A stretch of 64,000 nt of DNA, taken from contig JAODAT010000075.1 in the NCBI GenBank assembly GCA_025463565.1, positions 1-64,000 on the forward strand, given 5' to 3'. This DNA comes from Microbacteriaceae bacterium (lineage in GTDB: Bacteria; Actinomycetota; Actinomycetes; Actinomycetales; Microbacteriaceae). The notes beneath the pieces are model-generated. The model had not been told where the DNA came from, searched no databases, and saw nothing but the letters and a program-made list of their open reading frames with translations. The translations under genes and the position numbers were made by a program. This document shows positions 39,321 to 50,091 of the stretch, one piece after another; the first letter of the stretch is position 1; every line of letters begins with the position of its first letter.

Positions 39321-42193
39321 CCGAGCTCGGTGAGCGCGCTTGAGCGGGTCGGCACCTCGGTGCCGGCCCGCTCTATGCCCGCCTCCGACGCTGCCCTCTC
39401 GATCGCAACGCGACGCGGCTCCGTCGCGTCACGGATGCCGACGATCGCCGCAGCGAGATCCGCTGCCCTCAGCGCATCGGCCACGTCACCGCGCTCGAGC
39501 GCCAGTGCACCGAGGCCCAGGGCCACCATCCCGATCACCGGGTGGTCGTGGGTCTGGAGGGCGGCATCCACTGCCCTCCGCATCGCGTTCTCGGCCGCCT
39601 GGCGGTCGCCACGGAGCAACTCGACGCCTGCCCTGGCGGACTCCATCATCGCCGTCGTCTGGCCGGGGAACCGCGGCCAGCCGGCAACCAGGCTGTCGAG
39701 GTAGGCGAGCTGCTCGATCGCGGGCTGCAGCTCCCCGAGGGCGACGAACGCCGACAGCGCTGTCGCTGCGGCCTGGAGCTGGGTGCGCACGTTGCCGGAT
39801 TCCTCGCCTTCCGCAAGGAGGATCTGCACACGAACCCGCGCCTCGTCGACCCTGCCCTGCCTGAGCATGATGGTAATCGCGAGCGCCTGCTGCTGCGCGA
39901 GATCCCAGCTCGGGGTGATTCTGCGGAAGTTCTCGGTCGACGACTCCGTGATCTCGAAGGCCTCATCGAGCCGGCCGTTCAGCACCAGCCACTCGGCACG
40001 CATCTGCTGGGCGAGCGCGAGCGCCCAGACATCTCCGATGCCCTCGAACATCGTGATCGACAGTTCGGACTCCTCGCCGAGCACCGCGATGTCGCCGCGA
40101 TTCTGCGCCATCGCCGCACGGACGATATGCAGTACAGCGGTCGGCCACGGGTCGAGGTCGAGATCCTCGCCGCGCGGAACCTCGACCTCCAGCATCCACG
40201 CCCGCTGATCGGTTCCCGCCGAAGCGAACGCCGTGAGGGTCGGCTTCAGCAGCTGCAGCAGCTCGTGGCCGCCGGTGCCGATCACCGGGAAGTCGGCCGA
40301 CATCAACCACTTCATCGCCTCGGCCATCTGCGCCTCTTCCGGCTGCGTCTCCCGCTGCGGGCCGGAGAACATCTGCACGATCGGGGCGATTAGTGCAATG
40401 ACGCGTGCCTCATCGGTCTCGATACCCGACGCCAGCGGGCTCACCGCGCTGAACCAGGTGACCGTGTCCTCCTCGCGTCCGCGGATCACCCAGTACCAGC
40501 CGCACGCCATCGCCGCGCGCACCGCGACCTCGGCGAGCGGCGCGCGCGTCGCGTAGCGCAGGGCCGCGGCGATGTTGTCGTCCTCCGCGTCGAACCAGGA
40601 GATGGCATCGAGGATGCCCGGCCCGCGCAGCATGCGGTCGTACCGCACCGCCTGGTCGGCGATGAATCGCGCCTGCGCTTCGCGCGCCGCCGCGAGGTCG
40701 CCGCTTTCCGCAAGCCGCTCGACCCCGTACTCGCGGATCGTCTCCAGCGCCCGGTAGCGTCCGCGGCTGCGCTGCAGCAGCGAGCGGTCCACGAGGGAGT
40801 CGAACACAGAGGCGGACGGCACCCCCATCGTTGCCGCGACCGGCCCGGCGTCGGCCGCGGCCATGCCCGCGGGGAACACCGCGAACCAGGCCAGCGCGGT
40901 GCGCTCCTCTTCCGTGAGAAGGCTCCAGCTCCAGTCCACCATGGCACGCAGGGTGCGATGGCGCGGAAGCGCGGTACGGTAGCCGCCGGTGAGCAGCGCG
41001 AAACGGTCCTCGAGCCCGGCGAGCACCTCGGCCGGCGTCATCGTGCGGAGCTTCGCCGCGGCCAGCTCCAACGCCAGCGGCAGACCGTCCAGCCGCACGC
41101 AGATTCGGGCGGCGATCGCGAGCTCGTCATTGTCGAGCGCGCTCCCGCATGCCGCGAGGGCGCGCTGGGCGAATAGTTCAACGGCGTCGAAGGAGCGCAG
41201 TTCCGCCGGAGTCGCGGTGGCGAGCCCCGCCTCGGTCGGATGCGGCAGCGGCCCGACGGAGACGAAGGCCTCGCCCGGGATGGTCAGCGGCTCGCGGCTG
41301 GTCGCGAGGATGCGCAGCTGCGGCAGAGCACCCAGCAGCCACTCCGCTGCGGCGGCCACGTCATCCACGATGTGCTCGCAGTTGTCGAGCACCAGGAGCG
41401 CGGGGCGACCGGCCAGCGCCTCGAGCAGGCGTTCGCGCGACCCGGCCAGTCCGCTGCCGTCGGCCGTGCGCAGCTCGCGCCCCGTGGCTGCGAGGATGGC
41501 GGCGAAGAGTTCACCCGGCCCGACCGGAGCGAGCTCCACCAGCACCGTGCCCGGGATGCCCGCGGCCGTCTCCACCGCCAGGCGCGTCTTGCCTGCCCCG
41601 CCTACGCCGACGATGGTGACCAGTCGCGAGACGGCGAGCTGCTCGGCGATCGCATCCAGCTCGCCGGTGCGCCCGACCAGGTCGGTCAGCGGTGCCGGAA
41701 TGGTTGTCGCTCGCGGGCGCATCACGGCGATGCCCCCGAGTTCGAGCGCGGTGGCCCGGTCGCGCCGCAGGTCGCGTTCGAACCAGTCGAAATCTGGTGA
41801 GGGAATCCACGGCTCCCCCGCCCACAGCGCCAGCGCATCCGACGCGAGACGGGAACGCTCGTCGCCCTCCGCCACTAGCGCCTGCGCGACCAGATCGGCG
41901 AAGGCGAGAGCGTCCACGTCGTCCCGGGAGACCGTGAGGCGATAGCCGCCGGTCGTCGACTCGATCGATCCGCTGGGCAGTTGGGAGCGCAGCCTCGACA
42001 CGATCGACTGGAGGGCGGCCTTCTCGTTCTCCGGGGCATCCGCCCAGACATCTTCCGCGATCGCGCGGTAGCTCACGGCCGAGCCGGCATCCACTGCCAG
42101 TCGGAACAGCACGGCGAGCTGCATCGCACCGGTGACCGCGACGGGACGGCCATCGTGCTCGACGCGGAGCCCTCCGAGCAGTCCGATACGCAC
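39302..42193 (-). CDS. AfsR-like regulator: winged helix, short BTAD remnant, NB-ARC ATPase, TPR-like tail
   Basis: MRIGLLGGLRVEHDGRPV; VGVGGAGKTRLAVETAAG; LLVLDNCEH; GLPLALELAAAKLR. Confidence 0.9.
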   Translation of the reverse strand: MRIGLLGGLRVEHDGRPVAVTGAMQLAVLFRLAVDAGSAVSYRAIAEDVWADAPENEKAALQSIVSRLRSQLPSGSIESTTGGYRLTVSRDDVDALAFADLVAQALVAEGDERSRLASDALALWAGEPWIPSPDFDWFERDLRRDRATALELGGIAVMRPRATTIPAPLTDLVGRTGELDAIAEQLAVSRLVTIVGVGGAGKTRLAVETAAGIPGTVLVELAPVGPGELFAAILAATGRELRTADGSGLAGSRERLLEALAGRPALLVLDNCEHIVDDVAAAAEWLLGALPQLRILATSREPLTIPGEAFVSVGPLPHPTEAGLATATPAELRSFDAVELFAQRALAACGSALDNDELAIAARICVRLDGLPLALELAAAKLRTMTPAEVLAGLEDRFALLTGGYRTALPRHRTLRAMVDWSWSLLTEEERTALAWFAVFPAGMAAADAGPVAATMGVPSASVFDSLVDRSLLQRSRGRYRALETIREYGVERLAESGDLAAAREAQARFIADQAVRYDRMLRGPGILDAISWFDAEDDNIAAALRYATRAPLAEVAVRAAMACGWYWVIRGREEDTVTWFSAVSPLASGIETDEARVIALIAPIVQMFSGPQRETQPEEAQMAEAMKWLMSADFPVIGTGGHELLQLLKPTLTAFASAGTDQRAWMLEVEVPRGEDLDLDPWPTAVLHIVRAAMAQNRGDIAVLGEESELSITMFEGIGDVWALALAQQMRAEWLVLNGRLDEAFEITESSTENFRRITPSWDLAQQQALAITIMLRQGRVDEARVRVQILLAEGEESGNVRTQLQAAATALSAFVALGELQPAIEQLAYLDSLVAGWPRFPGQTTAMMESARAGVELLRGDRQAAENAMRRAVDAALQTHDHPVIGMVALGLGALALERGDVADALRAADLAAAIVGIRDATEPRRVAIERAASEAGIERAGTEVPTRSSALTELGQILRR

Positions 42194-42245
42194 GGTTCAA
42201 CCCTAGGGCCGGGGCGTTACTCCGCGGAGAGTATCCTCCACCTTC

Positions 42246-42360
42246 GGAAATTCAGGACAATGGCGCGACCGCCACCTTTGGAAATTCAGGACAATGGCGC
42301 AGCCGCACCAGGGACACGCCGACGCAGACACCACCGGCGTGACCAAAGTCCTGAATTTCC
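42246..42360. repeat. IR element #9 (three arms; inner pair 81 bp, 42280-42360)
   Basis: Two direct left arms GGAAATTCAGGACAATGG 34 bp apart plus one right arm CCAAAGTCCTGAATTTCC. Confidence 0.93.
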
Positions 42361-42378
42361 GAAGGTTGGGCGAAGGGG

Positions 42379-43758
42379 TCAGTCGGCGGCGAGGGCCGCG
42401 ACCGGGGCGATGCGCGTGGCGCGGCGGGCCGGCGCGACCGACGCCACCGCGATGAGCACGAGGGCTGCGCCGACGATCACGACCAGCAGCAGCCCCGGGA
42501 TCGCCGGGGCGACGATGCCATGCACGGATGCCCCGAGCAGCGACTGCGCGCCCGCCCAGCCGTAGAAGGTGCCGAGCACCAGTCCCACCAGCACGGAGGC
42601 CACGGTGAGCTGCGCGCTCTCCGCCAGGATCATGGTGCGCACCTGTCGCACCGTGAACCCGAGCGCGCGCAGGAGCCCGAGCTCGCGGGTGCGCTGCAGC
42701 ACGCTCAGCGAGAGCGTATTCACCATGCCGACGGCGGCGATCAGGGCGCTGAATCCCATCAGGATGGAGAACACCGCGACCGTCGTACTCAGCACTGTGT
42801 CGGTGCCCTGATAGGAATCGGGCGACTGCAACCGGTCCTGCGCGATGAACACCTGGAAGCTCGCTACAGCCACCGCGAACATGGTGATCAGGGTGACCCC
42901 GATCACCATACCGATGGTGCTGCGAGAGCTTCGCTCTGGGTACCTGACGGCATTCTCGGACGCGAGCCGCGCAGTCGCGCTCCGGCCGAACAAGCGGCCG
43001 ACGAGACGCAGGGCCAGCGGCATCACCAGCTGCGCGCCGAGCACGAGACCGGTGAACGAGAGGATGCCGCCGACTACTCCGATGAGAACGCCGAGTGGAC
43101 TGACCAGGCCGGCCAGCATCCCGAGCATCATCGTCGCGATGCCGACGATGAAGAGCACGATCGCGAGCGCATTCCGTCGCGGACGGCGAGCCGCCTCCTC
43201 GCGCGAACGCTCGACGGCGACACCGGTCGCCTCGATCGGCGAGACCTCCAGCACGCGGCGGGATCCGATCCACGAGGCAAGCCAGGTAGTGAGGATGACC
43301 GCGACGGCCGGCAGCGCAACAACGGGAGTGAACCAGCCATAGTCGATGTTCGGCAGGGTATGACTGCCGACGCCGATGGCCACCAGGAGCGCCGTCAAGG
43401 CGGTGCCGATCACTGTGCCGATGACCCCGCCGGCGACCCCGACGAGCAGGCCTTCACGAGCGACGGCCTTGCGCTGGTCTGAGGCGCTCGACCCGATCAG
43501 TCTCAGCAACGCGATAGTGCGCGTGCGGCCGGCGATGATTGTGGCGAAGGTGTTCGCCGTCACGATCGTTCCGACGTACACGGCGATCGCGATGAAGACC
43601 CAGGCAACCGCGGCGAGCATGATGCGAACCGTATGGCTGGAACCGGTGACGTCGTTAGCCTGAATCATCTCGGAAAGAACGTTCGTCACCTCGAGAAGCG
43701 TGACGCCGAAGGCGGAACTCAGTGAGGCGACCAGGATGCTGGGGGCATGGTTTCTCAT
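42379..43758 (-). CDS. FtsX/MacB-type ABC permease
   Basis: VTANTFATIIAGRTRTIALLRLIGSS; LSVLQRTRELGLLRALGFTVRQVRTMIL. Confidence 0.92.
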   Translation of the reverse strand: MRNHAPSILVASLSSAFGVTLLEVTNVLSEMIQANDVTGSSHTVRIMLAAVAWVFIAIAVYVGTIVTANTFATIIAGRTRTIALLRLIGSSASDQRKAVAREGLLVGVAGGVIGTVIGTALTALLVAIGVGSHTLPNIDYGWFTPVVALPAVAVILTTWLASWIGSRRVLEVSPIEATGVAVERSREEAARRPRRNALAIVLFIVGIATMMLGMLAGLVSPLGVLIGVVGGILSFTGLVLGAQLVMPLALRLVGRLFGRSATARLASENAVRYPERSSRSTIGMVIGVTLITMFAVAVASFQVFIAQDRLQSPDSYQGTDTVLSTTVAVFSILMGFSALIAAVGMVNTLSLSVLQRTRELGLLRALGFTVRQVRTMILAESAQLTVASVLVGLVLGTFYGWAGAQSLLGASVHGIVAPAIPGLLLVVIVGAALVLIAVASVAPARRATRIAPVAALAAD

Positions 43759-44516
43759 GCCGTGACCTCGATCCCGAGCATGAAGGTCGAGATCTCTTCG
43801 GCTGTGGAGCGCTCGCGCTCTTCGACTACGCGGCCATCCGCGAGAAACAGGATGCGGTCGGCATAGCTCGCCGCGATCGGATCGTGGGTGACCATCGCTA
43901 TCCCCTGCCCGTACTCGGTGCTGGCAGCGGCGAGCAGCGAGAGCACCTCGCGGCTGGTGCGCGAGTCGAGGTTGCCAGTCGGCTCGTCGGCGAACACGAG
44001 GTCGGGCCTGGCCGCGAGGGCACGGGCGATGGCGACGCGCTGCTGCTGCCCACCGGAGAGTTCATGCGGACGATGCGTGAGCCGGTCCCGCAGCCCGAGC
44101 GAGTCGATGAGGCGTTCCGTCCAGGCCGTCTCGTCGGCGCTCGGTCGGCGACCGTCGAGTTCGAAGGGCAGGCGGATATTCGCACGTACGTCGAGCGTCG
44201 GCACGAGGTTGAAGGCCTGGAAGACGAATCCGACGCGACGGCGGCGGAGCACGGTGAGCTCGGCGTCGGCGAGGCCGGTAATCTCGGTCGACCCGAGCCA
44301 CGCCCGCCCGCTGCTGGCAGTGTCGAGTCCCGCCATGATGTGCATGAGCGTCGACTTGCCCGAGCCGCTGGGACCCATGATCGCGGTGAACTGGCCCTGG
44401 CGAAGGCCGATGCTGACGTCGTCGAGCGCCGTCACCGTGTTCGTGCCGCTTCCGTAGGACTTGCTGAGGTTCTCGACGCGGGCGACGAGCCCTGCGTCCG
44501 AATGGTTATGTGTCAT
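43755..44516 (-). CDS. LolD/MacB-type ABC ATPase
   Basis: [54 protein letters not shown]. Confidence 0.94.
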   Translation of the reverse strand: MTHNHSDAGLVARVENLSKSYGSGTNTVTALDDVSIGLRQGQFTAIMGPSGSGKSTLMHIMAGLDTASSGRAWLGSTEITGLADAELTVLRRRRVGFVFQAFNLVPTLDVRANIRLPFELDGRRPSADETAWTERLIDSLGLRDRLTHRPHELSGGQQQRVAIARALAARPDLVFADEPTGNLDSRTSREVLSLLAAASTEYGQGIAMVTHDPIAASYADRILFLADGRVVEERERSTAEEISTFMLGIEVTA

Positions 44517-44589
44517 GGTTCCATGCTCGGGCGATGCGATGAGCAGAACATCGGGCGCGAGTCTCGACCCGCTACATCGCAAGGATGAT

Positions 44590-45228
44590 CTAGTTCAACC
44601 CGTGCTCGTACGCGAACACGACCAGCTGCACGCGATCCCTGAGCCCCAGCTTGCCGAGCACGCGGCTGATGTGGGTCTTCACCGTGGCCTCGCTGAGAAA
44701 CTCGCTGGCGGCGATCTCCGCGTTGCTCAAACCTCGCGCTGCCAGGTGGAAGATCTCCTTCTCGCGAGCGGTCAGCTCGCCGAATACCGCAGGCGCCTCG
44801 CGTGGCGCGGTGCCGGCGAAATGCTCGAACAGTTCACGGGTCGCGGATGCCGCGAACACAGTTGTACCGGCGTGCACCGTGCGGATGGCGGCCAGCAGGA
44901 ATTCCGGGTCGGCATCCTTCAGCACGAACCCGCTCGCCCCGCCGCGGATCGCTCGGGCGGCGGCCTCATCGAGATCGAAGGTGGTCAGCACGATCACTCG
45001 CGGAGGGTTTGGGGCTGCGGTGATCTCGACGGTGGCCGCGATGCCATCCATCACCGGCATCCGGATGTCCATGAGCACGACATCGGGCCGCGTCTCGGCG
45101 ACCATGCCCACGGCGTCCATCCCATTGCCGGCTTCACCCACGAAGGCGAGGTCGGCCTGGGACTCGACCAGCATGCGAATGCCCGCCCGGAACAGGGCCT
45201 GGTCGTCGACCAGCGCAACCCGGATCAC
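44590..45228 (-). CDS. LuxR/NarL-family response regulator
   Basis: VIRVALVDDQALFRAGIRMLVES; LTAREKEIFHLAARGLSNAEIAASEFLSEATVKTHISRVLGKL. Confidence 0.94.
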   Translation of the reverse strand: MIRVALVDDQALFRAGIRMLVESQADLAFVGEAGNGMDAVGMVAETRPDVVLMDIRMPVMDGIAATVEITAAPNPPRVIVLTTFDLDEAAARAIRGGASGFVLKDADPEFLLAAIRTVHAGTTVFAASATRELFEHFAGTAPREAPAVFGELTAREKEIFHLAARGLSNAEIAASEFLSEATVKTHISRVLGKLGLRDRVQLVVFAYEHGLN

Positions 45229-46361
45229 GACGGCACCCTTGCCGTAACGACCCAGGAGTCGCCGACAGCTCCGGCCTCGAACGCTCCACCGACGAGGGCG
45301 GCCCGCTCCCGCATTCCGATCACACCGTGGCCACCACTGTTCGACGCCGAGTCGCCGATCGGGTTGGAGATCACGACCGACACCGGGTCGGACCACTCGA
45401 ACGCAACCGTGACGGGCCGCCCGACGGCGCCGTGCCGAAGCGCATTCGTCAACGCCTCCTGCACGATGCGATACAGCGCCAGCTGCTGGCCGCTCGCCAG
45501 AGTTCCCGGCGAACCCGTGTCGGTGCGTTGCACATCCACTCCGGAGCTGCGGAACTGGTCGACCAGCCGGTCGAGGTCGACGAGTGCCGGCTGCGGTCCG
45601 TCGCCCTGGCTGTGTCTCAGCTGGGTCAGCAGCAGGCGCACGTCGCCGAGAGCCTCCCGGGCGGTCGCGGAGATCGTGGTGAGGGCCGTCTCGACGGCCG
45701 CCGGGTCCTTCGCCGCCGCATAGCGGGCGCCATCGGCCTGCGCGATCACCACGGCGAGCGAGTGGGCGACGACGTCGTGCATGTCGCGGGCGATGCGGTT
45801 GCGTTCCTGCTCGACCACGACATCCTTCTCGGCCAGCGCCTGCGCCCGGCGGCTGTCGCGCGCCCGCCGGTAGGTGCGCACGAGTTGCCCGATCGTCCAG
45901 GACAGGCCGAGCACGGCGAGCAGCCCGAAGAAGGCGATGACGAACGACCGGATCGCATCCGAAACGTTCGGATAGGCGAAGCCGTACTCGCCGAAGAACG
46001 GCAGGATGACGAGGTAGAGCTCTGCCACGAGAGAGCCAACCACTGCCGACGCCAGCCCGACCCAGCGAACCAGCCGCCCGCCGTAGGCCGCGGTGCAGTA
46101 CAGGACGCCGAGTACCGCCACGTCGACGAAGGCCGGTGCGTTCACCCGGAACAGCATCTGCACTATCGCGCCCACCCAGGCCAGCACGAGCGCGAGACAG
46201 GGGCTGAACCGCCTGATGGCCAGCGCGATCGTCATCACGACGAGAACGCCGATCGACGCCCAATTCTCATCCTTGGCCTGGATGGCGTACCCGACCAGCA
46301 GGAACACGAGCGCGATGATGACGTCGGCAGCGAGCTGCGGACGGGTCAACGAGCGGAACAT
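45225..46361 (-). CDS. sensor histidine kinase (HisKA_3)
   Basis: RNRIARDMHDVVAHSLAVVIAQADGARYAAAKD; GVIGMRERAALVGG. Confidence 0.94.
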   Translation of the reverse strand: MFRSLTRPQLAADVIIALVFLLVGYAIQAKDENWASIGVLVVMTIALAIRRFSPCLALVLAWVGAIVQMLFRVNAPAFVDVAVLGVLYCTAAYGGRLVRWVGLASAVVGSLVAELYLVILPFFGEYGFAYPNVSDAIRSFVIAFFGLLAVLGLSWTIGQLVRTYRRARDSRRAQALAEKDVVVEQERNRIARDMHDVVAHSLAVVIAQADGARYAAAKDPAAVETALTTISATAREALGDVRLLLTQLRHSQGDGPQPALVDLDRLVDQFRSSGVDVQRTDTGSPGTLASGQQLALYRIVQEALTNALRHGAVGRPVTVAFEWSDPVSVVISNPIGDSASNSGGHGVIGMRERAALVGGAFEAGAVGDSWVVTARVPS

Positions 46362-46412
46362 CCCTCAACCGTATGGCCAACGCCACCCGAAAGAATCAGT
46401 CGAGCGATGTAC

Positions 46413-47315
46413 CTAGAATCCCAGCCGCCCGAGCTGCTTCGGGTCGCGCTGCCAGTCCTTCGCGACCTTCACCCGCAGCGAGAGGAAGACCTGCTTGCCC
46501 ACCAGCGGTTCGATCTGCGCTCGGGCCCTGGCGCCGACATCCGCCAGCCTCGAACCCTGGTGACCGATGATGATGCCCTTCTGGCTGTCCCGCTCGACGA
46601 AGAGGTTGGCGAAGATCTCGACCAGGTCTTTGTCGTCGCGCTCGATGATGTCGTCGATCGTCACCGCGATCGAGTGCGGCAATTCGTCTTCGACGCCCTC
46701 GAGCACCGCCTCGCGGATGAGTTCGGAGATGCGCGCCTCGAGACCTTCTTCTGTCACAGCATCGGCCGGGTAGAGCGCCGCCGAGAGCGGCAGCAGCTTG
46801 ATGAGCTCGGTCGCGAGCGTGTCGAGCTGGATGCGGTCGGTGGCGGAGACGGGAATGATCGCCGCCCAGTCGCGCAACTCCGACACGGCCTGCAATTGCA
46901 GCGCCACCTGCGGCTTCGAGGTCGCGTCGATCTTGGTGACGATCGCCACCTTCTTCGCGCGCGGGAAGGAGTCGAGTTGCTCGTTGATGTAGCGGTCGCC
47001 CGGGCCGATCTTCTCGTCGGCCGGCACACAGAACCCGACAACATCGACGTCTCCGAGCGTGGTCTGCACGATGGCGTTGAGCCGCTCGCCGAGCAGGGTG
47101 CGTGGCCGGTGCATGCCGGGGGTGTCGACGAGTATGAGCTGGCCGCCGGCCGAGTGTGCGATGCCGCGGATGGCGCGGCGGGTGGTCTGCGGCTTCGACG
47201 AGGTGATCGCCACCTTCTCGCCCACCAGCGCGTTGGTCAGAGTCGACTTGCCGACGTTGGGGCGTCCGACGAAGGAGACGAACCCTGCCCTGAAGCCATC
47301 TGGTTGGTCAGGCAC
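46413..47315 (-). CDS. era: GTPase Era
   Basis: GRPNVGKSTLTNALVGEKVAITSSKPQTTRRAIRGI; C-terminal KH; GTG at 47315. Confidence 0.95.
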   Translation of the reverse strand: MPDQPDGFRAGFVSFVGRPNVGKSTLTNALVGEKVAITSSKPQTTRRAIRGIAHSAGGQLILVDTPGMHRPRTLLGERLNAIVQTTLGDVDVVGFCVPADEKIGPGDRYINEQLDSFPRAKKVAIVTKIDATSKPQVALQLQAVSELRDWAAIIPVSATDRIQLDTLATELIKLLPLSAALYPADAVTEEGLEARISELIREAVLEGVEDELPHSIAVTIDDIIERDDKDLVEIFANLFVERDSQKGIIIGHQGSRLADVGARARAQIEPLVGKQVFLSLRVKVAKDWQRDPKQLGRLGF

Positions 47316-48612
47316 TGGTTTCACCGGTTTCTTTGCTGGTCTTGCGGAAGGCGGCCTGGGCGTCCATGAGGGCCTGGTCACGTTCGACCAGCACCGTTGA
47401 CACCTGTTTGCGCCTGCCCTCCACGCGATCGGCGGTGAGGATGAGTCCAGAATACGTGGCCACCGAGCCGGCGACGGGCAGACGGCCGAGCGCTTTCGCC
47501 AGGAGGCCGCCGACGGAATCGACGTCATCGTCTTCGAGCTCGATGTCGAACAACTCGCCGAGTTCGTCGACCGGAAGGCGCGCCGCGACCCGGTACCGGC
47601 CCGGCGACAGCTCCTCGATCTCCACCACCTCGTGGTCATACTCATCGGAGATGTCGCCCACGAGCTCCTCGATCAGGTCCTCCAGTGTGACGAGACCCGC
47701 GATGCCGCCGTACTCGTCGATCACCATGGCCAGGTGGTTCGACTCGAGTTGCATCTGGCGCAGGGTGTCGTCGGCCTTCTTCGACTCGGGGATGAACAGG
47801 GCCGGCCGCGCGAGGGATGCCACGGTGACCCCGTCGAGTGTCTTCGGGCGTTCGTAGCTGATGCGCGCGACATCCCGAAGGTAGAGGATGCCGATCACCT
47901 CGTCGACATCGCCGCCGATCACCGGCATGCGCGACACGCCCTTCGAGAGGAAGAGCGCCATCGCCGAGCCGACGCCCGAATCGTCGTCGATGGTGATCAT
48001 GTCGATACGCGGAATCATCACCTCACGCACGAGAGTGTCGTTGAACTCGAAGATCGAGTGGATGAGTTCGCGGTCATCCTCCTCCAGCACGTCCTGCTCG
48101 GTGGCCTCATCGACCATGCTGAGCAGCTGCTCCTCCGAGGAGAAGGTCGCGTTGCGACCCGGAGTGACACGGTCCCCGACTGCGACCAGCGCGGCGGCGA
48201 CCGGGCCGAGCAGCAGTCGGAGGGCGTGAACCAGCCAGGCGGAGAAAGTCACTACGCCGCGGGCGTGCACTCGCCCCACGCTGCGCGGACTAGAGCCGAC
48301 GAGCACGAACGACACCACGATCATGATCAGGGCGGAGGCGAGCAGCGCCCACCACCAGTCCCAGATGTATGCAAACGACAGGGAGACCAGCACAGCCGCG
48401 GTGGTCTCGGCGACGACCCGTGTGAAGTTGACGGCGTTGACGTGCGCCCCGACGTCGCCCGCGATCGCGACCAGCGAATTGCGTGCCCGGGCGTGGGTGG
48501 AGAGCTCAAGCAGGTCCGCGCGCGACAATACCCCGAGCGCGGAGTCGATGGCGGCGAGCAGCCCGCCGAGGATCACCAGCAGCACGGCGACGCCGATGAA
48601 GATGGGGATCAT
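47308..48612 (-). CDS. CorC/HlyC-family CBS-domain membrane protein
   Basis: VREVMIPRIDMITID; DDTLRQMQLESNHLAMVIDEYGGIAGLVTLEDLIEELVGDISDEYD. Confidence 0.94.
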   Translation of the reverse strand: MIPIFIGVAVLLVILGGLLAAIDSALGVLSRADLLELSTHARARNSLVAIAGDVGAHVNAVNFTRVVAETTAAVLVSLSFAYIWDWWWALLASALIMIVVSFVLVGSSPRSVGRVHARGVVTFSAWLVHALRLLLGPVAAALVAVGDRVTPGRNATFSSEEQLLSMVDEATEQDVLEEDDRELIHSIFEFNDTLVREVMIPRIDMITIDDDSGVGSAMALFLSKGVSRMPVIGGDVDEVIGILYLRDVARISYERPKTLDGVTVASLARPALFIPESKKADDTLRQMQLESNHLAMVIDEYGGIAGLVTLEDLIEELVGDISDEYDHEVVEIEELSPGRYRVAARLPVDELGELFDIELEDDDVDSVGGLLAKALGRLPVAGSVATYSGLILTADRVEGRRKQVSTVLVERDQALMDAQAAFRKTSKETGETSA

Positions 48613-48619
48613 GGTTCGA

Positions 48620-49081
48620 CTATTTTCGTCGTTCGGCGAGCGCGAAGGCGGCGAGAATCTCGCCCTGGATGCCGAACATCTCCTTCTCCTCGTCTGGCTC
48701 CGCGTGATCGAAGCCGAGCAGGTGAAGGATTCCGTGAGTGGTCAGCAGAAGCAGCTCATCGAGCGTCGAGTGGCCTGCCGTCTCGGCCTGGCCGATGGCA
48801 ACCTGCGGACAGAGCACGATGTCGCCGAGAAGACCGGCCGGGGTCATGGCCTCTTCCGTGCCCGGGCGCAGCTCATCCATGGGGAAGCTGAGCACGTCGG
48901 TCGGACCGGGCTCGTCCATCCACTGCAGGTGAAGCTGCTCCATCGCTCCTTCGTCGACGAGCACGATCGCGAGCTCGGCGTCCGGATGCACGTGCAGGTA
49001 GTCGAGCGCGAAGGTCGACAGGCGCAGCAGTGCGGTCTCGTCGACCGAGATCACCGACTCGTTGTTGATGTCGATGCTCAC
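48620..49081 (-). CDS. ybeY: endoribonuclease YbeY
   Basis: GPTDVLSFPMDEL; THGILHLLGFDHAEPDEEKEMF. Confidence 0.95.
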   Translation of the reverse strand: MSIDINNESVISVDETALLRLSTFALDYLHVHPDAELAIVLVDEGAMEQLHLQWMDEPGPTDVLSFPMDELRPGTEEAMTPAGLLGDIVLCPQVAIGQAETAGHSTLDELLLLTTHGILHLLGFDHAEPDEEKEMFGIQGEILAAFALAERRK

Positions 49082-50091
49082 TGTTTTCTGCTCTCTCGTT
49101 CGAACCGCGCCGCCTGCCGCTCGGCGTCGTATCGCGTGTAGGCGTCGACTATTCGGCCGACCAGGTTGTGGCGAACGACGTCGTCGCTGGTCAGCCGCGC
49201 GAAGTGGATGTCGTCGATGTCATCGAGCACGCTCGTCACCAACTGCAGCCCGCTGGCCCCGGTCGGCAGGTCCACTTGGGTGATGTCCCCCGTGACGACC
49301 ATCTTCGAGCCGTGGCCGAGCCGGGTGAGGAACATCTTCATCTGCTCGGGCGTGGTGTTCTGTGCCTCGTCCAGCACCACGAAAGCCTCGTTGAGCGTGC
49401 GACCGCGCATGTAGGCGAGAGGAGCGACCTCGATGGTGCCCGCAGCGAGCAGCTTCGGCACGATCTCCGGGTCCATCATCTCGTTCAGCGCGTCGTACAG
49501 CGGGCGCAGATACGGGTCGATCTTGTCGGTGAGCGTGCCCGGCAGATAGCCGAGGCGTTCCCCCGCCTCGACCGCTGGCCGGGTGAGGATGATACGGCTC
49601 ACCTCTTTGCGCTGCAGCGCCTGCACGGCCTTCGCCATCGCGAGGTAGGTCTTGCCTGTGCCTGCGGGCCCGATGCCGAAGGTGATGGTGTTCACATCGA
49701 TGGCGTCGACGTAGGCCTTCTGGCCGAGCGTCTTCGGACGGATGCTCTTGCCACGGCTGGTGAGGATCGCCTGACTGAGCAGCTCGGCCGGGCTCGACCG
49801 TGGGTCGTCGCGCAGGATTTTGGCGGACTCGGTGACGTCGCGCGAACCCAGCTCGAAGTCGGCGCGGATCATGCTGACCAGCTCATCCACCAGGCGCTCC
49901 GCCGCACGCACCTGATCAGGGTCGCCCTCGAGAGTGATGACGTTGCCGCGGACGAGCACGCTCACCGAGGGGAACTGGCCCTCGATGGTTTTCAGCAGTC
50001 GGTCCTGCGGGCCGAGCAATCGCACCATGGCGACGCCATCGACACTGATCTCGACTCGACCGAAACCTGCGGGTTGATTAATTGAAGCCAA
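49078..50091 (-). CDS. PhoH-family protein
   Basis: TFGIGPAGTGKTYLAMAKAVQAL; VVLDEAQNTTPEQMKMFLTRLGHGSKMVVTGD; likely TTG start overlapping the HIT gene. Confidence 0.93.
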   Translation of the reverse strand: MASINQPAGFGRVEISVDGVAMVRLLGPQDRLLKTIEGQFPSVSVLVRGNVITLEGDPDQVRAAERLVDELVSMIRADFELGSRDVTESAKILRDDPRSSPAELLSQAILTSRGKSIRPKTLGQKAYVDAIDVNTITFGIGPAGTGKTYLAMAKAVQALQRKEVSRIILTRPAVEAGERLGYLPGTLTDKIDPYLRPLYDALNEMMDPEIVPKLLAAGTIEVAPLAYMRGRTLNEAFVVLDEAQNTTPEQMKMFLTRLGHGSKMVVTGDITQVDLPTGASGLQLVTSVLDDIDDIHFARLTSDDVVRHNLVGRIVDAYTRYDAERQAARFERESRKQ

